Positions 44,046 to 52,555 of a stretch of DNA of 64,000 nt are shown here, one piece after another. The notes under the pieces were generated by a model that was not told where the DNA came from, ran no database searches, and saw nothing but the letters and a program-made list of their open reading frames with translations. Position 1 is the first letter of the stretch; every line of letters starts with the position of its first letter. Source of the stretch: Pararhizobium_B sp963760965. GTDB taxonomy: Bacteria; Pseudomonadota; Alphaproteobacteria; Rhizobiales; Rhizobiaceae. The position numbers and the translations under genes were made by a program. The DNA lies in the NCBI GenBank assembly GCA_963760965.1, contig CAVXEW010000005.1:201738-265737 (forward strand). The letters are read 5' to 3'.

Positions 44046-45986
44046 CTACCAGCCGCCTCCGCCTCCGCCGCCTCCTCCACCTCCCGAGAAGCCGCCTCCG
44101 CCCGAGAAGCCCGAGGACGAACTCTTCGGCGCAGGCAGAGACGCCGTGAAGCTGTCCGACATCGTGCCGGCGAGGCCGCCCATGCGCTCGCCGATGGAGC
44201 CGGCGTCGAACGGGCCGCCGCGATACCACGCCGGGGCGTAGTAGTAGCCTGCGGCGACGGCGCCGGCGGCGACCGCAGAGGCCAGCCAGGCCTCGAAGGC
44301 CCGCGACCATGGTTTCTCCACGTTCAGCGCGACAGCGTAGGGGAGCAGTTCCTCGAAGTGGCCGGGCGACATCTTCGGCGCGCCTGCCATGTTCATCCGG
44401 TCCTTCTCGGCGACGGTGAGGTAGCGCTTCAGCCCCTCGATCTCCGCGCTGCGCCGGCGACCGAGCCTGGTCGGCGCGCCCATCAGGAAGAAGAAGAGGA
44501 GATTGACCAGCACGAGGGTGACCAGCGCGCCGATGAGCAGCGGGTTGCCGATGGCTCTCAGCAAGCCGCTGGCGGCGAACAGGCCGGAGTTGACCAGGCC
44601 GACGACGATGAAGAACCCGATGAAGGCAAACCTGATCTTTCCTCCAAGCCCCGAGCGTGCGTTCTTCGCCAGAGTGATGGAGAAGACGGTGAGGATGAAG
44701 CCGCCGACCAGCGCGGGGAACAGGATCTGAAGGGTGCCGCTGCTGAGGTTGCCGAAAAAGAGCGTCGCGAGAATTGTCAGCACCGACAACGCGATTCCGC
44801 CGACGATCCAGCGATAGTTGTGCCTGTAGAAGACGGAGCGATGCTCCTTCTCCATGGCGTCGCGGAAGGAAGTTCCGATCGCGGAGACCTTCTCGCCGTT
44901 GTCCTTGTCGATCGCGAGCGTGCCGCCATAGTAGTCGAGCTTGCCGAGGAGCGCGTTTTCGCCAACGGGAAAGCGCACTCCCTTCTCCGGCTTCTCGGTT
45001 CGCTGCATGGTGATCGCGTCGCCGACATCGAGCCGTAGATAGCCCTTGACCGCAAGTTCGATGGCCGCCGCAGAGAGCGCAGGAAAGCCCTGGCCCTTTA
45101 GCCCGCGGTTCCAGATATAGTGGGTCAGCGCCGGCGAGACGCCCGTCGGCGGCTCCCAGCGCGGCACGACGACATCCTTCGGCGGATCCCGGCCGACGCG
45201 TATCCACGCGAACAGGTAGTAGAAGAAGACGGCGGCGAGACCGCCTGTCGCAATGATGGAGCCGAGATGGTCGCGCAGGTACCAGGCGAAGAGCTGCGCC
45301 TGCGTCGGTGGCTGCACGAAGCCCTTCGGAAAGCTCACCGCCACCGTCAGGCCTTCCCGGGGTCCGAGCGGCGCAGTCGTGCGGAAGGTGACGACGTTTC
45401 CGTCTCCCGAGGTTGACGACGTGGCGTCCTGCGCGCGCGAGCCGTAGCCGCCGGTATAGGCCGTCGTGCGGAGCGCATGCGCCCCCGGAGGAAGATGAAC
45501 GGTGGCGATCGCCTTGAGGATCGGAAAGATCCACTCGGTTCCGGTGGCGTTCCAGTAGACCTCGTCGTGGTCGTCGAAGAAGCGGATCTGCCGGTCGGTC
45601 CTGTATTTCAGCTCATATGTGTAGACGCCGGGGTCGAGGAGGACATCCTTGCTGCCGAGATAGACCCGCACCAGATCGCCGCTGCGCTGTACCCTCGCCT
45701 GCTCGGGCTTGCCGTCTCGCGTCGCGGAGATCAGGTCGAACGAGTTTCGCGCGATGTTGCCGCTCTTGTCCTCGAAGCGGATGGGAAAGTCGCGGTAGAT
45801 GCCGTGCCGGATGTTGCGGTCCTCGGCGTTCACGCGGATCGTCTCCGTCACCACGAGGGCGCCGTCCGGCCGCACGTCGACATTGCTGCGGTAAAGCTGG
45901 ATCTCCTCGGCGGCGAAGGCCGGGACCGCCGCCAGGAGAACGGCGAGGAACGCGAGGATGCGCGCGAAGGCGAACCGGCCGGACAC
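44046..45986 (-). CDS. DUF2207 family membrane protein with Gly-rich tail
   Basis: Membrane protein of 646 residues. A signal peptide ends near A-F-A (residues 1-25), followed by a periplasmic DUF2207 domain at about 26-230 (DGALVVTETIRVNAEDRNIRHGIYRDFP, EVYWNATGTEWIFPI). Several membrane helices follow (about 240-262, 405-445, 460-500) before the characteristic C-terminal glycine-rich tail. The family is almost always paired with LemA, as here. GTG 45986 sits 1 nt after the lemA stop. Function unknown; a role in envelope stress or membrane organisation is only inferred. Confidence 0.88.
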   Translation of the reverse strand: MSGRFAFARILAFLAVLLAAVPAFAAEEIQLYRSNVDVRPDGALVVTETIRVNAEDRNIRHGIYRDFPIRFEDKSGNIARNSFDLISATRDGKPEQARVQRSGDLVRVYLGSKDVLLDPGVYTYELKYRTDRQIRFFDDHDEVYWNATGTEWIFPILKAIATVHLPPGAHALRTTAYTGGYGSRAQDATSSTSGDGNVVTFRTTAPLGPREGLTVAVSFPKGFVQPPTQAQLFAWYLRDHLGSIIATGGLAAVFFYYLFAWIRVGRDPPKDVVVPRWEPPTGVSPALTHYIWNRGLKGQGFPALSAAAIELAVKGYLRLDVGDAITMQRTEKPEKGVRFPVGENALLGKLDYYGGTLAIDKDNGEKVSAIGTSFRDAMEKEHRSVFYRHNYRWIVGGIALSVLTILATLFFGNLSSGTLQILFPALVGGFILTVFSITLAKNARSGLGGKIRFAFIGFFIVVGLVNSGLFAASGLLRAIGNPLLIGALVTLVLVNLLFFFLMGAPTRLGRRRSAEIEGLKRYLTVAEKDRMNMAGAPKMSPGHFEELLPYAVALNVEKPWSRAFEAWLASAVAAGAVAAGYYYAPAWYRGGPFDAGSIGERMGGLAGTMSDSFTASLPAPKSSSSGFSGGGGFSGGGGGGGGGGGW

Positions 45987-45987
45987 G

Positions 45988-46548
45988 TCAGAACTTCACT
46001 TCCGGCAATTCGCGGTCGGCCGGGTTCTCGAGCTCGAAATAGTCGACCTTGACGAAGCCGAACTGGCTGGCGACCAGGTTGGACGGAAAGCTCTCGACCT
46101 TCACGTTCAGCTCCCGCGCCGAACCGTTGTAGTAGCGGCGCGCCATCTGGATCTCGCTTTCCAGCCGCTCGAGCGAGCCCTGGAGTTCGCGGAAATTCTC
46201 GTTTGCCTTGAGGTTCGGATAGGCCTCCGCCACGGCGAAGAGACGACCGAGCGCCTGGCTCAGCTGGCCTTCGGCGGCGGCACGGCCTGCCACGTCGCCG
46301 GGTGCGACGTTCTGCGCGCGGGTGCGCATCTCGGTGACCTCGCGCAACGTGTCCTTCTCGTGCGCGGCATAGCCCTTGACCGTCTCGACGAGGTTGGGGA
46401 TCAGGTCGGCGCGGCGCTTGAGCTGGATGTCGATGCCGCTCCAGGCCTCCTGCACCATCTGGCGCGACCGCACCAGCCCGTTATAGGCGAGGATCGCGTA
46501 GAGCACCGCCGCGACGACGATCGCGGCCAGAACGATTGCGGTTGTCAA
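45988..46548 (-). CDS. LemA family protein
   Basis: LemA protein of 186 residues: one N-terminal membrane helix (about 4-24) followed by a long helical coiled region. Conserved segments are YNGLVRSRQMVQEAWSGIDIQLKRRADLIPNLVETVKGYA, LFAVAEAYPNLKANENF and RRYYNGSARELNVKVESFPSNLVA. TTG 46548 is taken as the start because GAGGGGAG lies 4 nt upstream. It is coupled to the DUF2207 gene, the classic LemA partner. Confidence 0.93.
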   Translation of the reverse strand: MTTAIVLAAIVVAAVLYAILAYNGLVRSRQMVQEAWSGIDIQLKRRADLIPNLVETVKGYAAHEKDTLREVTEMRTRAQNVAPGDVAGRAAAEGQLSQALGRLFAVAEAYPNLKANENFRELQGSLERLESEIQMARRYYNGSARELNVKVESFPSNLVASQFGFVKVDYFELENPADRELPEVKF

Positions 46549-46584
46549 TTTGCTCCCCTCCGAGGCTCTGTTGCCGCGCGGAAG

Positions 46585-47256
46585 TTAGCGTGCGGCGCCC
46601 GCCTTGTCACGCCGTGCCGCGACATCCGGTCGCGGCCGGACGAAGGCGGCACGCTCGGCCTCCACCTCCTGCCGGCGGAAGCATCCTTCGAGGTGGTCGT
46701 TGACGAGGCCCATTGCCTGCATGAAGGCATAGACGGTCGTCGGGCCGACGAAGGACCAGCCGCGCTTCTTCAGGTCCTTCGATATGCGCTTCGATGCCTC
46801 GGTCGTCGGGTTGGCGACGAGATGCGCATGGTCGACGATGCCGGGGCGTTGCTCGGGGCCGGGCTCGTGGGCCCAGAAATAGGCGGCGAGCGAGCCGAAT
46901 TCCTCGCGCATCGCCAGCGCCCGCGAAGCGTTGTTGATGGTCGAGACGATCTTGCCGCGGTGACGCACGATGCCGGCATCGGCGAGCAGCCGGGCGACGT
47001 CGTCCTCGCCGAAGCGGGCGACCTTCTCGAATTCGAAGCCGGCGAAGGCGGCGCGGAAGTTCTCGCGCTTCCTCAGGATCGTCAGCCAGGACAGGCCCGA
47101 CTGGAAGCCCTCGAGGCAGAGCTTCTCGAACAGGCGCACGTCGTCGGCCATGGGGCGACCCCACTCCTCGTCGTGGTATCGGGTATATTCGGGCACGCCG
47201 GCGTGCCAGGAGCAGCGCACCCTCCCGTCGGGGCCTTCAAGCAGTCCATCCGGCAA
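46585..47256 (-). CDS. tag: DNA-3-methyladenine glycosylase I
   Basis: Base-excision repair enzyme that removes 3-methyladenine. The 223-residue protein has RCSWHAGVPEYTRYHDEEWGRP, FEKLCLEGFQSGLSWLTILRKRE, the family zinc residues (Cys and His in the N-terminal segment, further residues near the end) and RGWSFVGPTTVYAFMQAMGLVNDH. TTG 47256 is the start, with GGAGG 7 nt upstream. The frame is open further upstream but without family sequence. Confidence 0.92.
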   Translation of the reverse strand: MPDGLLEGPDGRVRCSWHAGVPEYTRYHDEEWGRPMADDVRLFEKLCLEGFQSGLSWLTILRKRENFRAAFAGFEFEKVARFGEDDVARLLADAGIVRHRGKIVSTINNASRALAMREEFGSLAAYFWAHEPGPEQRPGIVDHAHLVANPTTEASKRISKDLKKRGWSFVGPTTVYAFMQAMGLVNDHLEGCFRRQEVEAERAAFVRPRPDVAARRDKAGAAR

Positions 47257-47297
47257 TGGTGATCCTCCAGCGGGCGTTAACGGGGTTCCCCGCCCGC

Positions 47298-47312
47298 TTA
47301 ACAGCGCGCTAA
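47298..47312. promoter_or_regulatory. CtrA-like site between tag and the first L,D-transpeptidase
   Basis: TTAA-N7-CTAA, seven of eight positions of the CtrA consensus, next to a hairpin (GCGGGC 47270-47275 with GCCCGC 47292-47297, inner GGGG/CCCC). It is a short motif that could occur by chance. Confidence 0.25.
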
Positions 47313-47483
47313 CCGCGTTCGTCAAGCCGGCGATAACCCTAGTGCGATGTTTAACCTCGAACCGCCGCCGTCCGAAAGCGGGATTCACGTTTCGGAACCG
47401 ATCTCCTGTCACGATCCCGCCAATCCGTTGCCACATTCGGCCGGACCGCCGTCGACCATGCTCAGTTCCCGAGGAGCCGTCTC

Positions 47484-48257
47484 ATGTACTTCAAGGCCGC
47501 CTTACTTGCCGCCGGGCTGGCGGCGACGCTCTCCGTCCCGGCCCTCGCCGGAAGCCGCTACGCGGAGCGTCCGCCCATCATCCTCAGCCCGGACCTGACC
47601 GCACCCTGGGTGACGCAGCTCCAGGGTCCGCAAGCCGCCCGCCGCTACCAGCGCGCCTGGCAGCGGCGCGGAGGCGGCAACGAGCGCGGCCACCTGCCCG
47701 TCACGAGCCGCGAGCAGATGGCCCAGATCATGCGCGCCTCTCCCCGGCAACTCGCCGCCATTCCGCGCGGCGAGGACCCGCGGGTCATGCGCATGGACCC
47801 GAGATACCTGCCGCGCATCGTCGCCTACCCGACGAACCAGCCGGCCGGCACCATCGTCATCGACACCCGCTCGAAGTTCCTCTACCTCGTCACGGGCCAT
47901 GGCGAGGCGCGACGCTACGGCGTCGGCGTCGGCAAGCCGGGGTTCGGCTGGACAGGCACCCATCATGTCTCGCGCAAGGCCGAATGGCCGGGCTGGACCC
48001 CGCCGAAGGAGATGATCGCCCGAGAGGCCGCACGGGGGCACTACCTGCCGGTCCACATGGCCGGCGGGCCGAACAATCCGCTCGGCGCAAGGGCGCTCTA
48101 TCTCGGCTCGACGCTCTACCGGATCCACGGAACAAACGCGCCCTGGACCATCGGCCACAACGTCTCGTCCGGCTGCATCCGCATGCGAAACGAGGACGTT
48201 CTCGATCTCTATGACCGGGTGCATGTCGGCACCAAGGTCGTCGTCACCAACGGCTGA
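47484..48257 (+). CDS. L,D-transpeptidase (YkuD domain), copy 1
   Basis: Periplasmic enzyme forming 3-3 peptidoglycan crosslinks or attaching proteins to peptidoglycan. The 257-residue product has a signal peptide (about 1-22) and a variable Arg-rich region. The YkuD domain follows from about residue 125 (PAGTIVIDTRSKFLYLV, YGVGVGKPGFGWTG), with the catalytic motif HGTN...SSGCIRM and nucleophile Cys231. GAGGAG lies upstream of ATG 47484. It is followed 103 nt later by a paralogue. Confidence 0.92.
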   Translation: MYFKAALLAAGLAATLSVPALAGSRYAERPPIILSPDLTAPWVTQLQGPQAARRYQRAWQRRGGGNERGHLPVTSREQMAQIMRASPRQLAAIPRGEDPRVMRMDPRYLPRIVAYPTNQPAGTIVIDTRSKFLYLVTGHGEARRYGVGVGKPGFGWTGTHHVSRKAEWPGWTPPKEMIAREAARGHYLPVHMAGGPNNPLGARALYLGSTLYRIHGTNAPWTIGHNVSSGCIRMRNEDVLDLYDRVHVGTKVVVTNG

Positions 48258-48360
48258 CGCCGGGCCGGGAAGCAATCGCCCGCCGTCCGTTCCGGGGCGG
48301 TCCTTGCAACCGGCTTCCCGATCGGCAAGGCTGCCTTTCCAAACTGGGGGAACACGAACG

Positions 48361-49053
48361 ATGCGCATCTCACTCTCCATGGCTCTCGGTGCAGCGCTGC
48401 TGGCCGGCTCGCTGACCCTTGCCGGCGCGGCCGGCGCGATGCCGGCGCGGCCGGCCGCCGCTCCCGGCGGCGATCATTCCCGCGTCGTCCTTGCGGCGAT
48501 GAAGCAGGCTCCGCAGAAATACATGCGCGCCAAGGTGCGCCTGCAAACCAGCGAGCCGGCGGGCACGATCATCGTCAACACCCGCACCAAGTACCTCTAC
48601 TACGTGCAGGGCCACGGCCGTGCGGTCCGCTACGGCGTCGGCGTCGGACGAGAGGGCTTCGGATGGTCAGGCGTCATGCATGTCGGGCGCAAGGAGGAGT
48701 GGCCGACATGGACGCCTCCGGCGCAGATGGTGGCGCGGGAACACCGCCATGGACACAACATCCCCCTGTTCATGAAGGGCGGCCCGGGCAACCCGCTCGG
48801 AGCGCGGGCGCTCTATCTCTATCATGACGGCCGCGACTCGCTCTTCCGCATCCACGGCACCAACCAGCCCTGGTCCATCGGGAAGAACATGTCGTCGGGC
48901 TGCATCCGGATGATGAACGCCGATGTCGAGGATCTCTACCGCCGCGCCCATGTCGGGACGAGGGTGGTGGTCATCGGCCCCGGCAACCGCCAGGGCGACG
49001 TCGAATACAGCGACAACGGAATCGACATCCTGCACACCATCTTCGGCGGATAG
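48361..49053 (+). CDS. L,D-transpeptidase (YkuD domain), copy 2
   Basis: Paralogue of the preceding gene, 230 residues. A signal peptide (cleavage near A-G-A-M, about 27) is followed by a YkuD domain (PAGTIIVNTRTKYLYYV, YGVGVGREGFGWSG, HGTNQPWSIGKNMSSGCIRM) with Cys181. It lacks most of the Arg-rich linker of copy 1 and has its own C-terminal extension (DVEYSDNGIDILHTIFGG). The pair probably arose by tandem duplication; the DUF2778 gene 4 kb away may act on the same substrate. Confidence 0.92.
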   Translation: MRISLSMALGAALLAGSLTLAGAAGAMPARPAAAPGGDHSRVVLAAMKQAPQKYMRAKVRLQTSEPAGTIIVNTRTKYLYYVQGHGRAVRYGVGVGREGFGWSGVMHVGRKEEWPTWTPPAQMVAREHRHGHNIPLFMKGGPGNPLGARALYLYHDGRDSLFRIHGTNQPWSIGKNMSSGCIRMMNADVEDLYRRAHVGTRVVVIGPGNRQGDVEYSDNGIDILHTIFGG

Positions 49054-49083
49054 CATCACCGCCCCTTCCCGGCAGGAACACCG

Positions 49084-49114
49084 GCAGCGGCCGACGGATT
49101 TCGGCGGCCGCTGC
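49084..49114. terminator. hairpin between convergent genes
   Basis: A perfect 10-bp stem (49084-49093 with 49105-49114) with an 11-nt loop lies between the second L,D-transpeptidase and the opposing carboxypeptidase. It is symmetric and therefore possibly bidirectional; there is no clear T-run. Confidence 0.5.
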
Positions 49115-49125
49115 GGACGCCCGTT

Positions 49126-50661
49126 TCAGGACGGGTTCTGGTAGAGGCTTGCAGCGTCCTCCTTGAGCCGGTGCCGGGAGTCCGGCCTCAGATACATCAT
49201 GTGGCCGCCGGGATAGGTGTCGACCCGGATCGGCTCGGCCCCCGGCAGCTTCGGGAGCTGGCCTACGAGGTACCGCGACGTCATGAACGGCGTTACGAGG
49301 TCGGTGTAGCCGTTGACGATCATCACCTTGAGGGCCGGATTGAGCGAGCGGGCCTCCTGCAGGTCGTCCAGGACACCGGCATAGCCCTGTGAACTCTTCC
49401 CCCCGCCATAGTCCCACTTGTGGCTGATCTCGCGGTCGAGCAGCCTGTAGCTGACATCGGTGCGGTAGTTCAGGTCCTGGCGCACGTAATGGACGAAGGC
49501 CGAGGTGACGACCGGGATCGAGCGGTCGAGCACGGGATCGGGCGTCCGGTCGCGCGGCGAGCCCGGGGCGAGATCGGCCGTCGAGATGGTGCCGTCGTAG
49601 AGGCTGAGCTCGAGGCCTCGCGCCTTGTCGTACTGACGGGCGAAGGCGGAGGCCGTGATGCGCGCATGATTTTGCCTGACGAAGTCCATCGGCAGGCCCG
49701 TGGCCTCGGCGACCTTCCGGCTGGCCTGCCTTCCGCCGGATTCGAGACCGCTGGCGAGCGCGACCAGGTAGTCGCCCATGGCGTAGTCCTCGATGCCGGC
49801 GAGCTTCTGCGCGAGATCGGCACCCTGAATTCCGTTGTCCTCCAGGTGAACCGCTGCCATGGATGGCAGCGTGAGCGCCCAGTTGAGCGGCCGGTAGTCG
49901 CCGCCATAGACGAAGGAGAACTCCAGCGCCGGCGATATCAGCACGATGCCGGTCGGGCTGATGCCGGCGTCCTCCTGCAGGGTTTTGGCAAGCAGCGCGG
50001 CGCGGAAGCCGCCGTAGCTCTCTCCCGCCAGCCAGACCGGCGCGTCGGTCCGGCCGGCGTGCTGCAGATAGAGCCGGATGAAGGCGGTCATCGCGGAGGC
50101 GTCCTGCTTGACCCCCCAGAACTCGCTGTCCTTCTGGCCGGGCGCCGCCCGGCTGTAGCCGGTGCCGACCGGATCGACGAAGACCAGATCGCTCATGCCG
50201 AGCCATGTGTCCGGGTTGTCGGCGAGCTTCTGCGGCGGGGGAAGGAAGGCTCCGTCGGGCGAGGTCCGGAGGACGCGCGGACCGAGCGCGCCGAGCTGCA
50301 GATAGGCCGAAGCCGCGCCCGGTCCACCGTTGAAGACGAAGGTGACGGGACGCTCGGCGGACGGCTTTGCGTCGCCCGTCTGCTTCAGGTCGTACGCGAC
50401 GTAGAACATGCGGGCGATCGTCTTGCCGTCGCCGCCGATCAGCGGCAGCGTCCCCGCCTCGGCCTCGTAGGCGAGCGTGTGGCCGCCGACAATGATCGAG
50501 TGATCGGTCTTCGATGCCGGCGGGAGCAGCGAAAGCACTCCGGGCCCGCCGCCCTCCTCACCAGGCTTGCCGGACTTGCCGGGATGCGTCTCGGCTATGG
50601 CGGGACCCGCTGCCAGGAGCAGGCACAGGGTCGCGACGACGATCGGAAGTCTCGGAAACAT
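49126..50661 (-). CDS. serine carboxypeptidase-like protein (peptidase S10)
   Basis: Secreted alpha/beta-hydrolase peptidase of 511 residues. A signal peptide (about 1-23) precedes an S10 domain. The triad is visible as Ser in LAGESYGG, Asp in NGYTDLVTPF and His in YPGGHMMY; the oxyanion region FVFNGGPGAAS and the LVFVDPVGTGYS segment are typical. Such enzymes remove C-terminal residues from peptides at acidic pH, but bacterial members are hardly studied. It is single and converges with the L,D-transpeptidases. Confidence 0.9.
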   Translation of the reverse strand: MFPRLPIVVATLCLLLAAGPAIAETHPGKSGKPGEEGGGPGVLSLLPPASKTDHSIIVGGHTLAYEAEAGTLPLIGGDGKTIARMFYVAYDLKQTGDAKPSAERPVTFVFNGGPGAASAYLQLGALGPRVLRTSPDGAFLPPPQKLADNPDTWLGMSDLVFVDPVGTGYSRAAPGQKDSEFWGVKQDASAMTAFIRLYLQHAGRTDAPVWLAGESYGGFRAALLAKTLQEDAGISPTGIVLISPALEFSFVYGGDYRPLNWALTLPSMAAVHLEDNGIQGADLAQKLAGIEDYAMGDYLVALASGLESGGRQASRKVAEATGLPMDFVRQNHARITASAFARQYDKARGLELSLYDGTISTADLAPGSPRDRTPDPVLDRSIPVVTSAFVHYVRQDLNYRTDVSYRLLDREISHKWDYGGGKSSQGYAGVLDDLQEARSLNPALKVMIVNGYTDLVTPFMTSRYLVGQLPKLPGAEPIRVDTYPGGHMMYLRPDSRHRLKEDAASLYQNPS

Positions 50662-50742
50662 GCCGCATTTCTCCTTCTGCCGGCGATATCCCGAGCCTAG
50701 CCCCGGATGCGGCGGTTTTGCGATGGCCGGACGGCTGTCACG

Positions 50743-52083
50743 TCACTGGGCCGCCTCGAGCCTCGGCTCCCGGGTCTTCGGCGCGGGAACGCCGCCGGGG
50801 CGCGCGCCGCCATAGGCCCAGTCCAGCAGTTCCACCGTATGCAGCACGGGGATCGCCGTGCCGCCTGCGATCTGCGTGATGCAGCCGATATTGCCGGTGG
50901 CGACGACGTCCGGCCGCGTCGACTCGATGTTTCCGACCTTTCGCTTCAGCAGCCGGTTGGCGATCTCCGGCTGCATGATGTTGTAGGTCCCGGCGGACCC
51001 GCAGCACAGATGTCCCTCGGGCGGCTCGCTGACGAGGAACCCCGCCGCCTTCAGCAGAGCTTTCGGCTGTCGCGTGATCTTCTGGCCGTGCTGCATCGAG
51101 CAGGCGGAATGATAGGCGACGGAAAGGCCGGGCGCGATTGCCGGCTCGGGCAGGTCGAGTTCGGCCAGATATTCCGTGACGTCCTTCGCCAGTGCGGAGA
51201 CACGCGCGGCCTTTCCGGCGTAGGCGGGATCAGTCCGCAGCATGAAGCCGTAGTCCTTGATCGTCGTGCCGCAGCCCGACGCCGTGACGACGATGGCGTC
51301 GAGCCCGCCGTCATCGATCTCGCGGCTCCAGATGTCGACATTGCGCCGGGCGGAGGAGAGCGCCTCGTCCTCCCGTCCCATATGGTGGACGAGCGAACCG
51401 CAGCATCCCTCGCCCGCCGGCACGACGACCTCGACGCCGAGCCTGTTGAGAAGGGCGATGGTGCGCTCGTTGATGTCCGGCTTCAGTACGGGCTGGGCGC
51501 AGCCGGTGAGGATCGCGACCCTGCCGCGTCGCGGGCCGGCGGGGGCGCGAACGCCGGGATTCTCCGCACCCGAGCGTGGCGGCACCCTGGACGGCGCGAG
51601 GTCGAGCATCGAGGCCAGCGGCTTCAGCGGCTTCACCGCCCTGAACAGCCCGGCGAGCGGTCGCCCGAAGCGCGCCGCAGCGAGCGCCAGCCGGAAGCGG
51701 TCCCGATGGGGCAGCACCGCGGCTAGCAGGCCGCGCAGCATGCGGTCCGCGAGAGGACGGCGATAGGTCTTCTCGATATGAGCGCGCGCGTGGTCCACCA
51801 GATGCATGTAGTTGACGCCCGATGGGCAGGTCGTCATGCAGGCGAGGCAGGACAGGCAGCGGTCGATGTGGGTGACGATCTGCCTGTCGGCCGGCCGGTC
51901 GTTCTCCAGCATGTCCTTGATCAGGTAGATGCGCCCGCGCGGGCTGTCGAGCTCGTTGCCGAGCGTCACATAGGTGGGGCAGGTCGCCGTGCAGAAGCCG
52001 CAATGGACGCATTTGCGCAGGATGCCTTCCGATTCGGCGACATGGGGATCGGCAAGCTGTTCGGGCGTGAAATTGGTTTGCAT
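50743..52083 (-). CDS. glcF: glycolate oxidase iron-sulfur subunit
   Basis: Electron-transfer subunit of glycolate (or D-lactate) oxidase, 446 residues. Two 4Fe-4S clusters are bound by CVHCGFCTATCP and CLSCLACMTTCP in the first 100 residues. Two CCG domains follow, with GEGCCGSLVHH and GHLCCGSAGTYN. It is the last gene of the minus-strand run glcD-glcE-membrane protein-glcF, 44 nt behind the membrane protein gene. It passes electrons to the quinone pool. Confidence 0.95.
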   Translation of the reverse strand: MQTNFTPEQLADPHVAESEGILRKCVHCGFCTATCPTYVTLGNELDSPRGRIYLIKDMLENDRPADRQIVTHIDRCLSCLACMTTCPSGVNYMHLVDHARAHIEKTYRRPLADRMLRGLLAAVLPHRDRFRLALAAARFGRPLAGLFRAVKPLKPLASMLDLAPSRVPPRSGAENPGVRAPAGPRRGRVAILTGCAQPVLKPDINERTIALLNRLGVEVVVPAGEGCCGSLVHHMGREDEALSSARRNVDIWSREIDDGGLDAIVVTASGCGTTIKDYGFMLRTDPAYAGKAARVSALAKDVTEYLAELDLPEPAIAPGLSVAYHSACSMQHGQKITRQPKALLKAAGFLVSEPPEGHLCCGSAGTYNIMQPEIANRLLKRKVGNIESTRPDVVATGNIGCITQIAGGTAIPVLHTVELLDWAYGGARPGGVPAPKTREPRLEAAQ

Positions 52084-52127
52084 GGACTGGCGCTATCCGG
52101 TTTTCGATGCGGTCTGCCGTTTCGCTC

Positions 52128-52511
52128 TCACAGCAGCCAGGTTCCTGGTCTGGCGATCGGCTCGCCGCGGCTCACCTGCTGCAGGCCCTTGATGCATCGC
52201 GCGATCACCCAGACAGTCAGCAGGAAGAAAAGGACGACGCCGATGCCGACGAAAACGAGGATCGCGCTGACCAGAGCATAGAGGAGGCCGATCCAGAAGG
52301 TCCGGATCTGATAGGTATAGTGCGACTGCAGCCAGGCAACGGCGCGGCCGCGGTTGAGATATGCGAAGACCACACCGACAAGCCCCGTGATCCCGACGAG
52401 GAAGCTCGCGATGTAAAGCCCGTAGACGAGCTTGACGTTGAGGTCGCTCGCCTCGAGCCAGGCGCTTCCCGAAGCGGGTCTCGATGGGCCTGCACCCGGA
52501 TTGTCGGCCAT
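52128..52511 (-). CDS. small membrane protein inside the glc operon (DUF4870-like)
   Basis: Protein of 127 residues with about three membrane segments (about 30-52, 73-90, 92-110) and the DUF4870-like stretch YLNRGRAVAWLQSHYTYQIRTFWIGLL. It lies between glcE and glcF with gaps of 44 nt on each side, so it is co-transcribed. The E. coli glc operon has no such gene. It may help anchor the soluble oxidase subunits at the membrane, but nothing in the sequence proves it. Confidence 0.7.
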   Translation of the reverse strand: MADNPGAGPSRPASGSAWLEASDLNVKLVYGLYIASFLVGITGLVGVVFAYLNRGRAVAWLQSHYTYQIRTFWIGLLYALVSAILVFVGIGVVLFFLLTVWVIARCIKGLQQVSRGEPIARPGTWLL

Positions 52512-52555
52512 TTTCACCTCTCCCTTCTCGGCCGTCCGGCAGGAACGGCCGTCGC

